NCBI RefSeq assembly: GCF_007991175.1
Contig: NZ_BJXV01000010.1
Location: 62,001 to 126,000, forward strand
Reading direction: 5' to 3'
Origin: Halovibrio variabilis
GTDB taxonomy: Bacteria > Pseudomonadota > Gammaproteobacteria > Pseudomonadales > Halomonadaceae
Length of the DNA: 64,000 bases
Below are positions 56,465 to 64,000 of the stretch, in pieces. The position numbers were made by a program, and so were the translations under genes. Position 1 is the stretch's first letter. Each line of letters begins with the position of its first letter. The notes beneath the pieces were generated by a model that saw only the letters and a list, made by a program, of their open reading frames with translations, was not told where the DNA came from and did not search any database.

Positions 56465-56527
56465 TGCTAGCCTTGTACATTCTTTAAATATGTGGACAGC
56501 CTGTTGTCAAGTCACTTCCAACCTACC

Positions 56528-58534
56528 TTAGTCCAAAGTATCGTGGGTTGGCGACAAATGCGGCTTATGGTGACGAAATTTTCGGGCATCGATGCCCCAT
56601 TTATTGAGTCGTGAGGTCAGCGTTGTCGGTTTAATTCCCAGCAACTCTGCCGCACCCCCCGCCCCAGAGACTTTACCTCCGGCCTGCTTCAGAGCAGCAA
56701 TCGTGCTCTCACGCTGGCGCTGGCTCAGCGTATGCTCGGTCAGCACTGCCTGCGCACCGTGCTGTTCGCTATGGTGAGCTGGCGAAGCCTCCGCGAAGGT
56801 ATCAGGTGAACGTGACGGTTCGCCTAGCAGCAGGTCATCAAACACTAAGCGCCGATCTTGAGTCACGATCACCTGCCGCTCAATGATATTTTCCAGCTCT
56901 CGAATATTGCCCGGCCACGCATAGCGCTGCAGAATTTCCAACTGCGCCGGGGGAATACGCACCCCTGGCTTGTTAAATTTCAGGCAGGCGCGCTGTAAAA
57001 AGTGGCGCGCCAGCAGCGGTACATCTTCAATCCGCTGACGCAATGGCACCGAATCAACCGGAAAGACATTAAGACGAAAATACAGATCCTCGCGAAATCG
57101 CCCGAGGTTGATCATCTCACGCAGCTCGCGATTGGTCGCGGCAATCACTCGCACGTCCACCTCACGGGTTCGATTTTCGCCTACGCGCTCAAATTGCTGA
57201 TCTTGTAATACGCGCAGCAGCTTACTCTGCAGTTCCAAAGGAATTTCACCGACTTCATCCAAAAACAGCGTGCCACCGTGGGCCAGCTCAAAGCGTCCGG
57301 GGCGGTCCTGTATCGCCCCGGTAAAGGCGCCTTTCACATGGCCGAAGAACTCGCTCTCAAACAGATCGCGCGGAATCGCCGCGCAGTTAACACGAATGAG
57401 CGGCCTATCGCTGCGCATACCCCCAGCATGAATAGCGCGAGCGATCAGCTCTTTACCGGTGCCCGACTCACCGCTGATCAGCACGTTGGCACTGGTAGGT
57501 GCGACCATTTCAATCTGCTTAATCAGTTTCGCGACGGCGGGGCTATTGCCGACTATATCGTGGTGGTTAAGCTCCGCTTTGATCTCTTCCTGAAGGTATT
57601 CATTTTCCAGCTCTAAGCGCTGCTTGAGCGACTCCACCTCGGCGAGGGCGTCACGCAGCTGCTGTTCAGCACGTTTGCGTTCGCGAATATCGCGAAATAG
57701 CACTACCGCGCCTACCAATCGCCCCATCTCGAAAATCGGCGTGCTGGTGTACTCCACCGGTATCGCCTCGCCATTTTTGTGCCAAAACACCTCGTTATCG
57801 ACATGATGCACTTGTCCGTCGCTAAACGCGGCGTGAATGGGGCACTGCTGAACCGGGAAATGACTGCCATCGGCATGAGCATGATGGAACATGAGGTGCG
57901 CATCGTGGCCCACCATGTCGTCGGTGCTCCAGCCTAAAATGCGCTCGGCGGCGGGGTTAACAAAGGTAGTTTTGCCTTCGGCGTCCAAGCCGTAAATGCC
58001 TTCCCCCGCGGCGCCCAGAATCAACTGGTTTTGCTTTTCAATCCGCTCGAATACCTGTTCAACGCGTTGCCAGCCCACCTCCCCTTGGCGATGTTGGCGG
58101 CCTAGCTCCGCTTGCGCACGCCGCTGTTCGGCTTTGTTGCGATCAATCAACGTTAATAACAGCTGTTCTGAAACATCAATACGCTGGGCATAAACCTCAA
58201 CTCGATACGGCTGGCGGCACATATCGAGAATTACTAAATCGTCTGACCAAGCCGCTTTTTGCACCAGCGCCTCGTCCGTAAAACTCACCCATAACGACAA
58301 TGAAGCACTCAAGCGATGGCTGAACGGTGTTGTTAACGGCCGCGCTTCATCAATGCGGAGCAACGCGCAGGCGGATGGATTAGCCGCCAGCAGCTGATCG
58401 GCAAAAGGGTCAACCACGAGCATCGCCAGCGGTGAATAATCGCCCATTAAGGCCTCAGTACCTGTGGCCTCAGTACCTGTGGTCTTAACACTGGAGGCCG
58501 TCGTACCGGCGGGGGTGGGTTCGTACACAGACAT
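56528..58534 (-). CDS. Sigma-54-dependent activator with PAS sensors
   Basis: Enhancer-binding protein of 668 residues. Two PAS-like sensory regions (about 25-130 and 160-285; FVNPAAERILGWSTDDMVGH is typical) precede a coiled linker and the AAA+ domain. That domain holds Walker A GESGTGKE, the sigma-54 contact loop GAFTGA and Walker B TLFLDEVGEIP. The C-terminal Fis-type helix-turn-helix ends the protein. GAGGGG lies 8 bases before the ATG at 58534. Divergent from the channel and cyanase genes, with palindromic sites and a sigma-54 promoter between them, so it is very likely their activator. The signal it senses is unknown. Confidence 0.92.
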   Translation of the reverse strand: MSVYEPTPAGTTASSVKTTGTEATGTEALMGDYSPLAMLVVDPFADQLLAANPSACALLRIDEARPLTTPFSHRLSASLSLWVSFTDEALVQKAAWSDDLVILDMCRQPYRVEVYAQRIDVSEQLLLTLIDRNKAEQRRAQAELGRQHRQGEVGWQRVEQVFERIEKQNQLILGAAGEGIYGLDAEGKTTFVNPAAERILGWSTDDMVGHDAHLMFHHAHADGSHFPVQQCPIHAAFSDGQVHHVDNEVFWHKNGEAIPVEYTSTPIFEMGRLVGAVVLFRDIRERKRAEQQLRDALAEVESLKQRLELENEYLQEEIKAELNHHDIVGNSPAVAKLIKQIEMVAPTSANVLISGESGTGKELIARAIHAGGMRSDRPLIRVNCAAIPRDLFESEFFGHVKGAFTGAIQDRPGRFELAHGGTLFLDEVGEIPLELQSKLLRVLQDQQFERVGENRTREVDVRVIAATNRELREMINLGRFREDLYFRLNVFPVDSVPLRQRIEDVPLLARHFLQRACLKFNKPGVRIPPAQLEILQRYAWPGNIRELENIIERQVIVTQDRRLVFDDLLLGEPSRSPDTFAEASPAHHSEQHGAQAVLTEHTLSQRQRESTIAALKQAGGKVSGAGGAAELLGIKPTTLTSRLNKWGIDARKFRHHKPHLSPTHDTLD

Positions 58535-58592
58535 CGGTTTACCCCTCATGACATAAGGTGATTGTTAACCAATGCCATTCAATTACCGCGCC

Positions 58593-58649
58593 ATTCACGA
58601 TTTTTCGTGAATAAAACAACGAAATATCGTTATTTACGATTTTTCGTAA
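58593..58649 (+). promoter_or_regulatory. Paired palindromic activator sites (UAS)
   Basis: TCACGATTTTTCGTGA (within a 20-base palindrome, 58593-58612) and TTACGATTTTTCGTAA (58634-58649) share the design TYACGA-TTTT-TCGTRA. Their centres are 39 bases apart, close to four helical turns, and lie 90-130 bases upstream of the sigma-54 promoter. CGAAATATCG between them is a weaker third dyad. This is the usual arrangement of enhancer sites for a Fis-type activator. Confidence 0.7.
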
Positions 58650-58730
58650 TCTATCTCGCCCACAAACGCAGCCGTTAAAAATAGCGTTAAATTATTAAAA
58701 AACAATAATTTAAATACATAAAAGCCAAGT

Positions 58731-58746
58731 TGGCATGCAATTAGCA
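58731..58746 (+). promoter_or_regulatory. Sigma-54 promoter of the channel-cyanase genes
   Basis: TGGCATGCAATTAGCA matches the -24/-12 consensus TGGCACG-N4-TTGCW, with the invariant GG and GC exactly 10 bases apart. It lies about 135 bases before the channel ATG. The rest of 58535-58881 holds no gene. Confidence 0.75.
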
Positions 58747-58881
58747 AGAGTATGGATAGAACCGCGAACCCTGCCTCTTTTGCACCAAGAAGGCGCGATC
58801 GGCTGTTTTTTGCTCTTATAGAAAACACTCGACGCTTGGCCGAGGCACTCATTAACCGAAATGACGCAGGAAACCATACTT

Positions 58882-59694
58882 ATGTCATATCTAATGCCCA
58901 GTGAATTTGTCACCAAGTTGGTGGATCAGGGTGAATCAAAAGTCTATATGGGCACCCGGGATACGCTTATTCGTGCCTTCATGGCGGGGGCTACCTTAGC
59001 GTTGGCGGTTATTTTCGCCATTACCATCGCAACGCAAACAGGGAATTTTTTGATTGGTGCACTGCTCTTCCCCGTGGGCTTCGTCATGCTTTACCTGATG
59101 GGCTATGACCTGCTCACCGGGGTTTTTATGCTGGTGCCTATTGCATGGCTCGACAAACGGCCTGGCGTCACCCTGCCGCGAATGCTGAAGTGCTGGGGCT
59201 TGGTAGGGCTTGGAAATCTTGCGGGTGCTCTGTTTATCGCAACGTTCGGCTACCTGAATTTCACTATGGGCGGCACCCAGGAAATCAACGCCGTCGGCCA
59301 AGCCATGATGGCCGTCGGTGAAAGCCGCACGGTGGGTTACCAGGACGCAGGACTAGCTGGTTGGGTTGTGCTCTTCCTGAGGGGCATGTTCTGCAATTGG
59401 ATGGTCTCCATGGGCGTGGTGGGCGCCGCTATCTCCACAACGGTTTCCGGCAAGATCATGGCCATGTGGATGCCAATCATTGTGTTTTTCTATCTCGGCT
59501 TCGAGCACTCCGTGGTCAACATGTTCCTGTTCCCGATCGGCCTCATGATGGGCGCTGATTTCACCCTGTATCAATACATCATGTGGAACGAGATCCCCAC
59601 GGTATTGGGCAACCTTGTCGGTGGTCTAACGCTGGTTGGCTTGGTTCTTTACACCACCCACGTCCGTACTCAGGCTAAAAAAGTGTTTTCTTGA
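58882..59694 (+). CDS. Formate/nitrite-family (FNT) channel
   Basis: Pentameric channel family for small monovalent anions (formate, nitrite, hydrosulfide), 270 residues with six helices. Family features are RAFMAGATLALAVIFA near the start, GNLAGALF in the middle and LRGMFCNWMVSMGVVGAA near helix 5, which carries the conserved Asn-Trp. The ATG at 58882 has AGGAAAC 9 bases upstream and begins MSYLMPSEFV; an ATG at 58861 is an alternative. The partner gene is cyanase, so cyanate or bicarbonate is a likely cargo. That is inference. Confidence 0.9.
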   Translation: MSYLMPSEFVTKLVDQGESKVYMGTRDTLIRAFMAGATLALAVIFAITIATQTGNFLIGALLFPVGFVMLYLMGYDLLTGVFMLVPIAWLDKRPGVTLPRMLKCWGLVGLGNLAGALFIATFGYLNFTMGGTQEINAVGQAMMAVGESRTVGYQDAGLAGWVVLFLRGMFCNWMVSMGVVGAAISTTVSGKIMAMWMPIIVFFYLGFEHSVVNMFLFPIGLMMGADFTLYQYIMWNEIPTVLGNLVGGLTLVGLVLYTTHVRTQAKKVFS

Positions 59695-59748
59695 CCCCAC
59701 CAGTCGACGCAACAGGGCGTTAGTCGCCCGCCCCTTGATAGGAGAACC

Positions 59749-60192
59749 ATGATGGATAAGCTCGAAATGCGTTACACCTTGCTCGCGGCCAAAGCGCGCA
59801 AAAAAATGAGCTGGGACGATATCGGTAAAGCAGTGGGTATGTCGCCGGTCTGGGTCGCCTCCGCCTGCTACGGCATGAACAGCGCCAGCAAAGAGGTTGC
59901 GCAAAAAATGTGCGACACGCTTGGCGTAGAGAGCGATGTCGCCGAGGCCTTGGTGGCATTCCCCACCAAGGTCTGGGATGAAGCGATTCCCCAAGACCCG
60001 TTTATCTACCGCCTGTATGAAGTGGTCGGTGTTTACGGGGAAACCCTGAAAGACGTGGTTCAAGAGAAGTTTGGCGATGGCATTATGAGCGCCATCGACT
60101 TCACAATGGAGGTCGACAAAGTCGAAGACCCCAAAGGCGACCGGGTACTGCTCACCTTGAACGGCAAGTTTTTGCCCTATAAATCTTGGTAA
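59749..60192 (+). CDS. cynS: Cyanate hydratase (cyanase)
   Basis: Converts cyanate and bicarbonate to ammonia and CO2; 147 residues, a decamer in known members. The N-terminal helical part resembles a degenerate HTH (MSWDDIGKAVGMSPVWVASA). The catalytic segment is PQDPFIYRLYEVVGVYGETLK, with the Arg and Glu, and the catalytic Ser lies in GDGIMSAIDFTM. GGAG lies 4-5 bases before the first of two ATGs. It follows the FNT channel by 54 bases and shares its sigma-54 promoter. No CynR/CynT/CynABD genes are nearby. Confidence 0.96.
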   Translation: MMDKLEMRYTLLAAKARKKMSWDDIGKAVGMSPVWVASACYGMNSASKEVAQKMCDTLGVESDVAEALVAFPTKVWDEAIPQDPFIYRLYEVVGVYGETLKDVVQEKFGDGIMSAIDFTMEVDKVEDPKGDRVLLTLNGKFLPYKSW

Positions 60193-60212
60193 AACACAAG
60201 TCCTGGTAAGGC

Positions 60213-61055
60213 TCAGGTGAAAGATTCGAGCCTCGCCACGCTGCGTTCAACCGCCGCACGGTAGCCGGCGCCGAACAGCAGCAGATGATTTAACAGCGGG
60301 TATAGCTGAAACAGGGCTTCACGCCTCGGCCAATCGGCCGGGGCGTCGCCGTCCCAATAAGCGTCAAAAAATGCCTCACCCGGCGAGCCAAATAGCGTCA
60401 GCATCGCCACGTCCACTTCCGGGTAGTGACGATACACCGCCGGGTCTATCACCGCGGGCCCCTTTGTCGTGAAGAGCACATTCCCCGACCATAGATCACC
60501 GTGGAGTAAACTCGCTGCCGGATTGGGTAGCCAGCGTTCCAAATCCTGGGCCAAGCGCTCGATACGCCCGCGTAGCTCGCCATCTAAAAGCCCGCGCTGA
60601 TAGCATGCCTGACACAGAGGGAGCAGGCGGCGCTCGCGCTGAAAGGCCCGCCCGTCGCTGAGCGGCGCATTGGGCTGGGGCGTGCGGCCACAGGCATTAT
60701 CCTGATGCCAACCATGGGCATCGCCAATCACATCATGCAAACCGCGCAGGCCTTCGCCAAGCGCCGCTTCGTCCTCCAGCTCGCCTGACACTGTATCTAA
60801 CGACTCAATCACCAGCCATTCATCTGACAACCCCAGCACCTCTGGCACCACTAGCGTTGCGCAGGCGCTATGCAAGGTCCGCAGGCCTTCGGCTTCACCG
60901 CGCAGCCGCGCCGCATCGTCATGCTTAATCACCACCTCCCCCTGGCGCGTCTCCAGGCGATAAACGGCCGCGATATCACCCCCACTCAATGACGTTAAAT
61001 CACCGCTAGGGGATAGCTCGATAGACTCCAACAGCTGGCTTAGGGTGGCATCCAT
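60213..61055 (-). CDS. Fructosamine-3-kinase-family protein
   Basis: 280 residues, aminoglycoside-phosphotransferase fold. The nucleotide-binding Lys is in EVVIKHDDAARLRGEAEGL, and the catalytic loop is SLLHGDLWSGNVLF. The metal-binding Asp is in AVIDPAVYRHYPEVDVAM, and DNACGRTPQPNAP is typical of the FN3K group. Known relatives phosphorylate ketosamines and so repair glycated proteins. The convergent cyanase gene ends 20 bases away. Confidence 0.92.
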   Translation of the reverse strand: MDATLSQLLESIELSPSGDLTSLSGGDIAAVYRLETRQGEVVIKHDDAARLRGEAEGLRTLHSACATLVVPEVLGLSDEWLVIESLDTVSGELEDEAALGEGLRGLHDVIGDAHGWHQDNACGRTPQPNAPLSDGRAFQRERRLLPLCQACYQRGLLDGELRGRIERLAQDLERWLPNPAASLLHGDLWSGNVLFTTKGPAVIDPAVYRHYPEVDVAMLTLFGSPGEAFFDAYWDGDAPADWPRREALFQLYPLLNHLLLFGAGYRAAVERSVARLESFT

Positions 61056-61105
61056 ATCCGACTCCCCCGTTCCTCGACATTTAGGTCAATAGACTGACGT
61101 ATAGT

Positions 61106-62059
61106 CTAGCCTAATCTTTTATCGATCAAACTCTCTAACTCAAGCTGGTCGTCATGAAAACGGCGGATGCCTTCGGCCAGCTTGTCGGTGGCCATGGCGT
61201 CCTGATTGTGGCCCCAGCGGAAGGCGGCTTCGCTTAGCGGCTCACTTGGTTTGCCACTGCCGTCGCCTGCCTGGATTTGCGCAGCAACGCTGCCTTCGGT
61301 GGCGTCCAGCTCTTCAAGTAACGCCGGTGAAATGGTCAGCCGTGGGCAACCTGCCAGGGCAAGTACCTGACCGGTGGTGCGAAAGCTCGCGCCCATGACC
61401 ACGGTGTCGTAGCCACCCTGATTGGCACGCTCACACACGCCTTGCACAAATTGAACGCCAGGGTCGTTTTCCGGGGTATAGTCGTTGCCGGTCGCTTTTT
61501 TGTACCAGTCGGTTACCCGGCCCACAAAGGGTGAGACCAGAAATACCCCGGCATCAAAGCATGCCTGGGCCTGAGCATCGCTGAAAAGCAGCGTCAGGTT
61601 GCACTGAATGCCCTCGCGTTCGAGCACCTCGGCGGCACGGATACCTTCCCAGGTAGAGGCCAGTTTGATCAGCACGCGATCCCGGGACACGCCGCGGGCG
61701 TCATACAGTTCGATTAACTCGTGGGCCTTGGCAATACTGGCCTGGGTATCAAACGACAGCCGTGCAGCCACTTCGGTGGAGACACGTCCAGGTACAACGG
61801 CGGAAATCTCACTGCCCATGGCCACCGCCAGACGGTCAACGGCATGCTTGACCTGCTCTTCGCGGCTGCCAAACGAGGCTTTGACACTACTGAGCTCTTC
61901 GTCAATCAACGCTTGATAACCCGACAGGCTAAATGCCTTGAGCAACAGCGAAGGATTAGTGGTGGCATCCTGAGGCTGGTAGCGGCGAATAGCCTCAAGA
62001 TCGCCGGTGTCGGCAACCACAAGTGAATGTTGCTTTAACTGTTGCAGCTGGCTGGTCAT
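61106..62059 (-). CDS. tal: Transaldolase
   Basis: Pentose-phosphate enzyme moving a dihydroxyacetone unit between sugar phosphates, 317 residues (TalB type). [20 protein letters not shown] is the family start, the Schiff-base Lys is in [20 protein letters not shown], and [12 protein letters not shown] is conserved. AAGGAG is 6-7 bases upstream. It lies after xylulokinase, so it links xylulose 5-phosphate made by that enzyme to glycolysis. Confidence 0.96.
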   Translation of the reverse strand: MTSQLQQLKQHSLVVADTGDLEAIRRYQPQDATTNPSLLLKAFSLSGYQALIDEELSSVKASFGSREEQVKHAVDRLAVAMGSEISAVVPGRVSTEVAARLSFDTQASIAKAHELIELYDARGVSRDRVLIKLASTWEGIRAAEVLEREGIQCNLTLLFSDAQAQACFDAGVFLVSPFVGRVTDWYKKATGNDYTPENDPGVQFVQGVCERANQGGYDTVVMGASFRTTGQVLALAGCPRLTISPALLEELDATEGSVAAQIQAGDGSGKPSEPLSEAAFRWGHNQDAMATDKLAEGIRRFHDDQLELESLIDKRLG

Positions 62060-62129
62060 AAAAACTCCTTACATTTATTAAATTTTCATTTAATTTGTTT
62101 CATCTTAACTGTTCACTAAGACCGCTTTA

Positions 62130-63620
62130 TTAAGCACTGCCATGGCGTTGTTCAAGTGCTGCGCAGTAGCGCGCATAAACCGGCTGGTAGGCGGCCACAC
62201 GATCTGGATGAGGGTCGGCAAGCGTTTGCGCGTCCAAATGGACGAGCCGATCACACAACGCTTCCAGGGTGACGCCCTCGGCGCGCTGGTCACACCACGC
62301 CGCCTGTATCGCAGCACCCAGCGCGGCCGCATCGGTAATCTCGGGGCAAATCACCTGGGTGCCGGTAATGTCCGCGACCATCTGCCGCCAAACCGGGCTG
62401 TTAGCGCCGCCACCGATCAGGCGAATCTGGCTGGCCCCGGCGGTTAAATCACCCAACAATTCCAGCCCATAGCGTAGCCCGAAAGTGGCCCCCTCCACCA
62501 CGGCCCGGCATAAATTCGCCTGGGTGGTATTTAAACTGGTCAGGCCAAGAAAGTCCGCTGAGGCGTTGGGCAACATCGGCACTCGCTCACCGTTGAAAAA
62601 CGGCAGCACGGTAACCCCTTCGGCGCCTATTGGCGCGCTGGCCACTTTCTCGCCAAACGCTGCCAGATCTAAGCCAAACAGCTTGCGTACCCGCGTAGTG
62701 GCCGAGGTGACATTCATGGTGCAAATCAGCGGCAGCCAGCCGCCGCTACTCGAACAGAAATTGGCTACCATGGCGCTATCGCACTCAACGGGGGTGTCTG
62801 AGTAGGCGCAAACGGTACCGGAAGTGCCCAAACTCAGCGTAATCAACCCTGGGGTGATATTGCCCGTACCAATGGCACCCAGCATATTGTCACCGCCGCC
62901 GGAGGAGACCACCACCTGATCGCTCAGCCCAAGTTCCTGGGCCACTGCTGGGCGCACAACGCCTACCGCCTCATGCGCCTCCAGCACACGGGGGAGAACC
63001 CGCTGGGGGTCTAATTCTGGGGCTATCTCTGCAAAAACATCTAACTGCCAGCAGCGCTTGCGAGTATCAAAATAGCCGGTGCCAGAGGCATCGCCCGCTT
63101 CTGTAACCCGCTCGCCGGTGAGCCAGAAATTGAGGTAGTCGTGGGGCAGAAGCAGGCTCTTGATACGCCGATACGCCTCCGGCTGATGCTCACGCAGCCA
63201 GGCAACTTTAGAGGCGGTGTAACCAGTTTGCAGCACTAGCCCCAGCTTCTCCAAGCAGCCCGCTTCGCCACCCAGGCGGGCGACTAAATCGGCGTTCTGG
63301 ACGCTGGTTTCGGTATCACACCACAGCTTGGCGGGGTAAACCGGCACACCGTCGTCATCCAGCGCTACCATCCCATGCTGCTGGCCAGAGACACCGATAC
63401 CACGCACTTGACTCGCCGACACTCCGGCTTTGTCCAACGCAGCAAAGAACGATTCTTTCAAGGCCGACAGCCACTCGGCCGGTGCCTGCTCCCGACGACC
63501 ATTTTCGCCTTCCTCCAAGCGGTGAGCTTGGCTTGCTTCAGCGAGAATCTTGCCGCGTTCAACGTCTATCAACACTACTTTGGTACTTTGGGTACCGCAA
63601 TCAACCCCGATATACATCAT
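62130..63620 (-). CDS. xylB: Xylulokinase
   Basis: FGGY-family kinase, D-xylulose + ATP to xylulose 5-phosphate, 496 residues. MMYIGVDCGTQSTKVVLID is the phosphate-binding opening, GVSGQQHGMVALDDDG marks xylulokinases, DASGTGYFDTRKRCW includes a catalytic Asp region, and LSLGTSGTV and IGGGANSPVWRQMVADI bind ATP. It overlaps the polyol dehydrogenase gene by 4 bases (ATGA). A polyol oxidised to xylulose (D-arabitol) would feed it directly. Confidence 0.96.
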   Translation of the reverse strand: MMYIGVDCGTQSTKVVLIDVERGKILAEASQAHRLEEGENGRREQAPAEWLSALKESFFAALDKAGVSASQVRGIGVSGQQHGMVALDDDGVPVYPAKLWCDTETSVQNADLVARLGGEAGCLEKLGLVLQTGYTASKVAWLREHQPEAYRRIKSLLLPHDYLNFWLTGERVTEAGDASGTGYFDTRKRCWQLDVFAEIAPELDPQRVLPRVLEAHEAVGVVRPAVAQELGLSDQVVVSSGGGDNMLGAIGTGNITPGLITLSLGTSGTVCAYSDTPVECDSAMVANFCSSSGGWLPLICTMNVTSATTRVRKLFGLDLAAFGEKVASAPIGAEGVTVLPFFNGERVPMLPNASADFLGLTSLNTTQANLCRAVVEGATFGLRYGLELLGDLTAGASQIRLIGGGANSPVWRQMVADITGTQVICPEITDAAALGAAIQAAWCDQRAEGVTLEALCDRLVHLDAQTLADPHPDRVAAYQPVYARYCAALEQRHGSA

Positions 63621-64000
63621 AATGTTCCTTTGGATGACACCAGACCCTCTAGCGTAGCGCGTGCGCCGCGTTCGTGCAGGGAACTGAGAGTCTCTACATA
63701 GGCTTCAACAAAGCGGGGGCTGTCGATTAAGTCGCCAAACAGCTCGCGGTTTTCGATAAAGGCCGTGGGTCGCGAGCGATTTTCGGCAGCAATCGCCGTG
63801 AGCGGCGCTTTCAAGCGATCGACAATCTCTATGGGCTCGCCCTGCTCGTCTACTCCTTCAGCGTAGCGCGCCCAGCTGGCTACCACGGCGGCGCTACGCT
63901 TTATCTCGCCGCCCTGAGCCAACTGCTGGCGAATCACCGGCACTAGCCATTTGGGGATGCGGTCGGAACTCTCGGCACAGAGCCGTGCCAAAGTATCTTT
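63617..64000 (-). CDS. Mannitol/arabinitol 2-dehydrogenase (partial, 5' end off the right edge)
   Basis: C-terminal 127 residues of a polyol-specific long-chain dehydrogenase. SSDRIPKWLVPVIRQQL holds the catalytic Lys region, and VVASWARYAEGVDEQGEPIE is typical of the mannitol-dehydrogenase C-terminal domain. The frame is open to the right edge. With xylulokinase and transaldolase downstream, D-arabitol or D-mannitol oxidation to a ketose is the likely job; the retained part cannot tell which. Confidence 0.87.
   Translation of the reverse strand, partial: KDTLARLCAESSDRIPKWLVPVIRQQLAQGGEIKRSAAVVASWARYAEGVDEQGEPIEIVDRLKAPLTAIAAENRSRPTAFIENRELFGDLIDSPRFVEAYVETLSSLHERGARATLEGLVSSKGTL

Noticed and set aside
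58634..58852. 72-codon minus-strand ORF in the sigma-54 promoter region
   Set aside because: It overlaps the activator sites and promoter, lacks a ribosome site and has no recognisable features.

Overview
The window looks like chromosome of a moderately halophilic gammaproteobacterium of the Halomonas/Chromohalobacter type. The evidence is the gene complement and protein style: acidic proteins, a GltR/GtrS-like two-component pair beside a GtsABC-like sugar ABC transporter, the gltA / sdhCDAB / sucAB-lpd-sucCD block, and an E2 subunit with two lipoyl domains. The species assignment is inference.

Layout. 1-5233: sugar ABC importer (permease cut by the left edge, second permease, binding protein) with an OmpR-type regulator and its sensor kinase, all on the minus strand. 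5234-16252: an AT-richer accessory island on the plus strand. It holds a tandem pair of nearly identical 260-residue unknown proteins, two related Sec-secreted two-cysteine proteins flanking a four-gene MacB-type tripartite exporter, a larger relative of the unknown proteins, a frameshifted gene, an amber-interrupted small ORF and the tail of a dead Rpn-family nuclease gene. Three genes of the island have FliA (sigma-28) promoter matches, the same type as the one in front of the nearby chemoreceptor gene. 16256-24860: HAD phosphatase, RNase II, chemoreceptor, glycosyltransferase plus flippase-like membrane protein, Old-Yellow-Enzyme reductase and ArsR repressor. 24939-38612: the TCA block, with sucD, sucC, lpd, sucB, sucA, sdhB, sdhA, sdhD and sdhC on the minus strand and gltA divergent. 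38613-41074: a non-coding stretch with palindromes and DnaA-box matches, tRNA-Glu, tRNA-Ala and gltX. 41360-50115: single genes (XRE regulator, lipoprotein, TauE/SafE permease, dusA, katA, AstE-like deacylase, TetR regulator, hydrolase, membrane protein). 50301-56324: an RND efflux operon. 56528-60192: a sigma-54 activator divergent from a formate/nitrite-family channel and cyanase, with a visible sigma-54 promoter and paired palindromic activator sites. 60213-64000: fructosamine-kinase family protein, then the end of a polyol operon (transaldolase, xylulokinase, mannitol/arabinitol dehydrogenase cut by the right edge).

How it fits together. The core genes describe an aerobic sugar and polyol user feeding a full oxidative TCA cycle. 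The most novel part is the 5-16 kb island. I read it as a motility-coupled (FliA-controlled) set of unknown proteins, including one secreted two-cysteine protein, built around a dedicated periplasm-to-outside exporter. The promoters are seen in the sequence; the functional coupling is inference.
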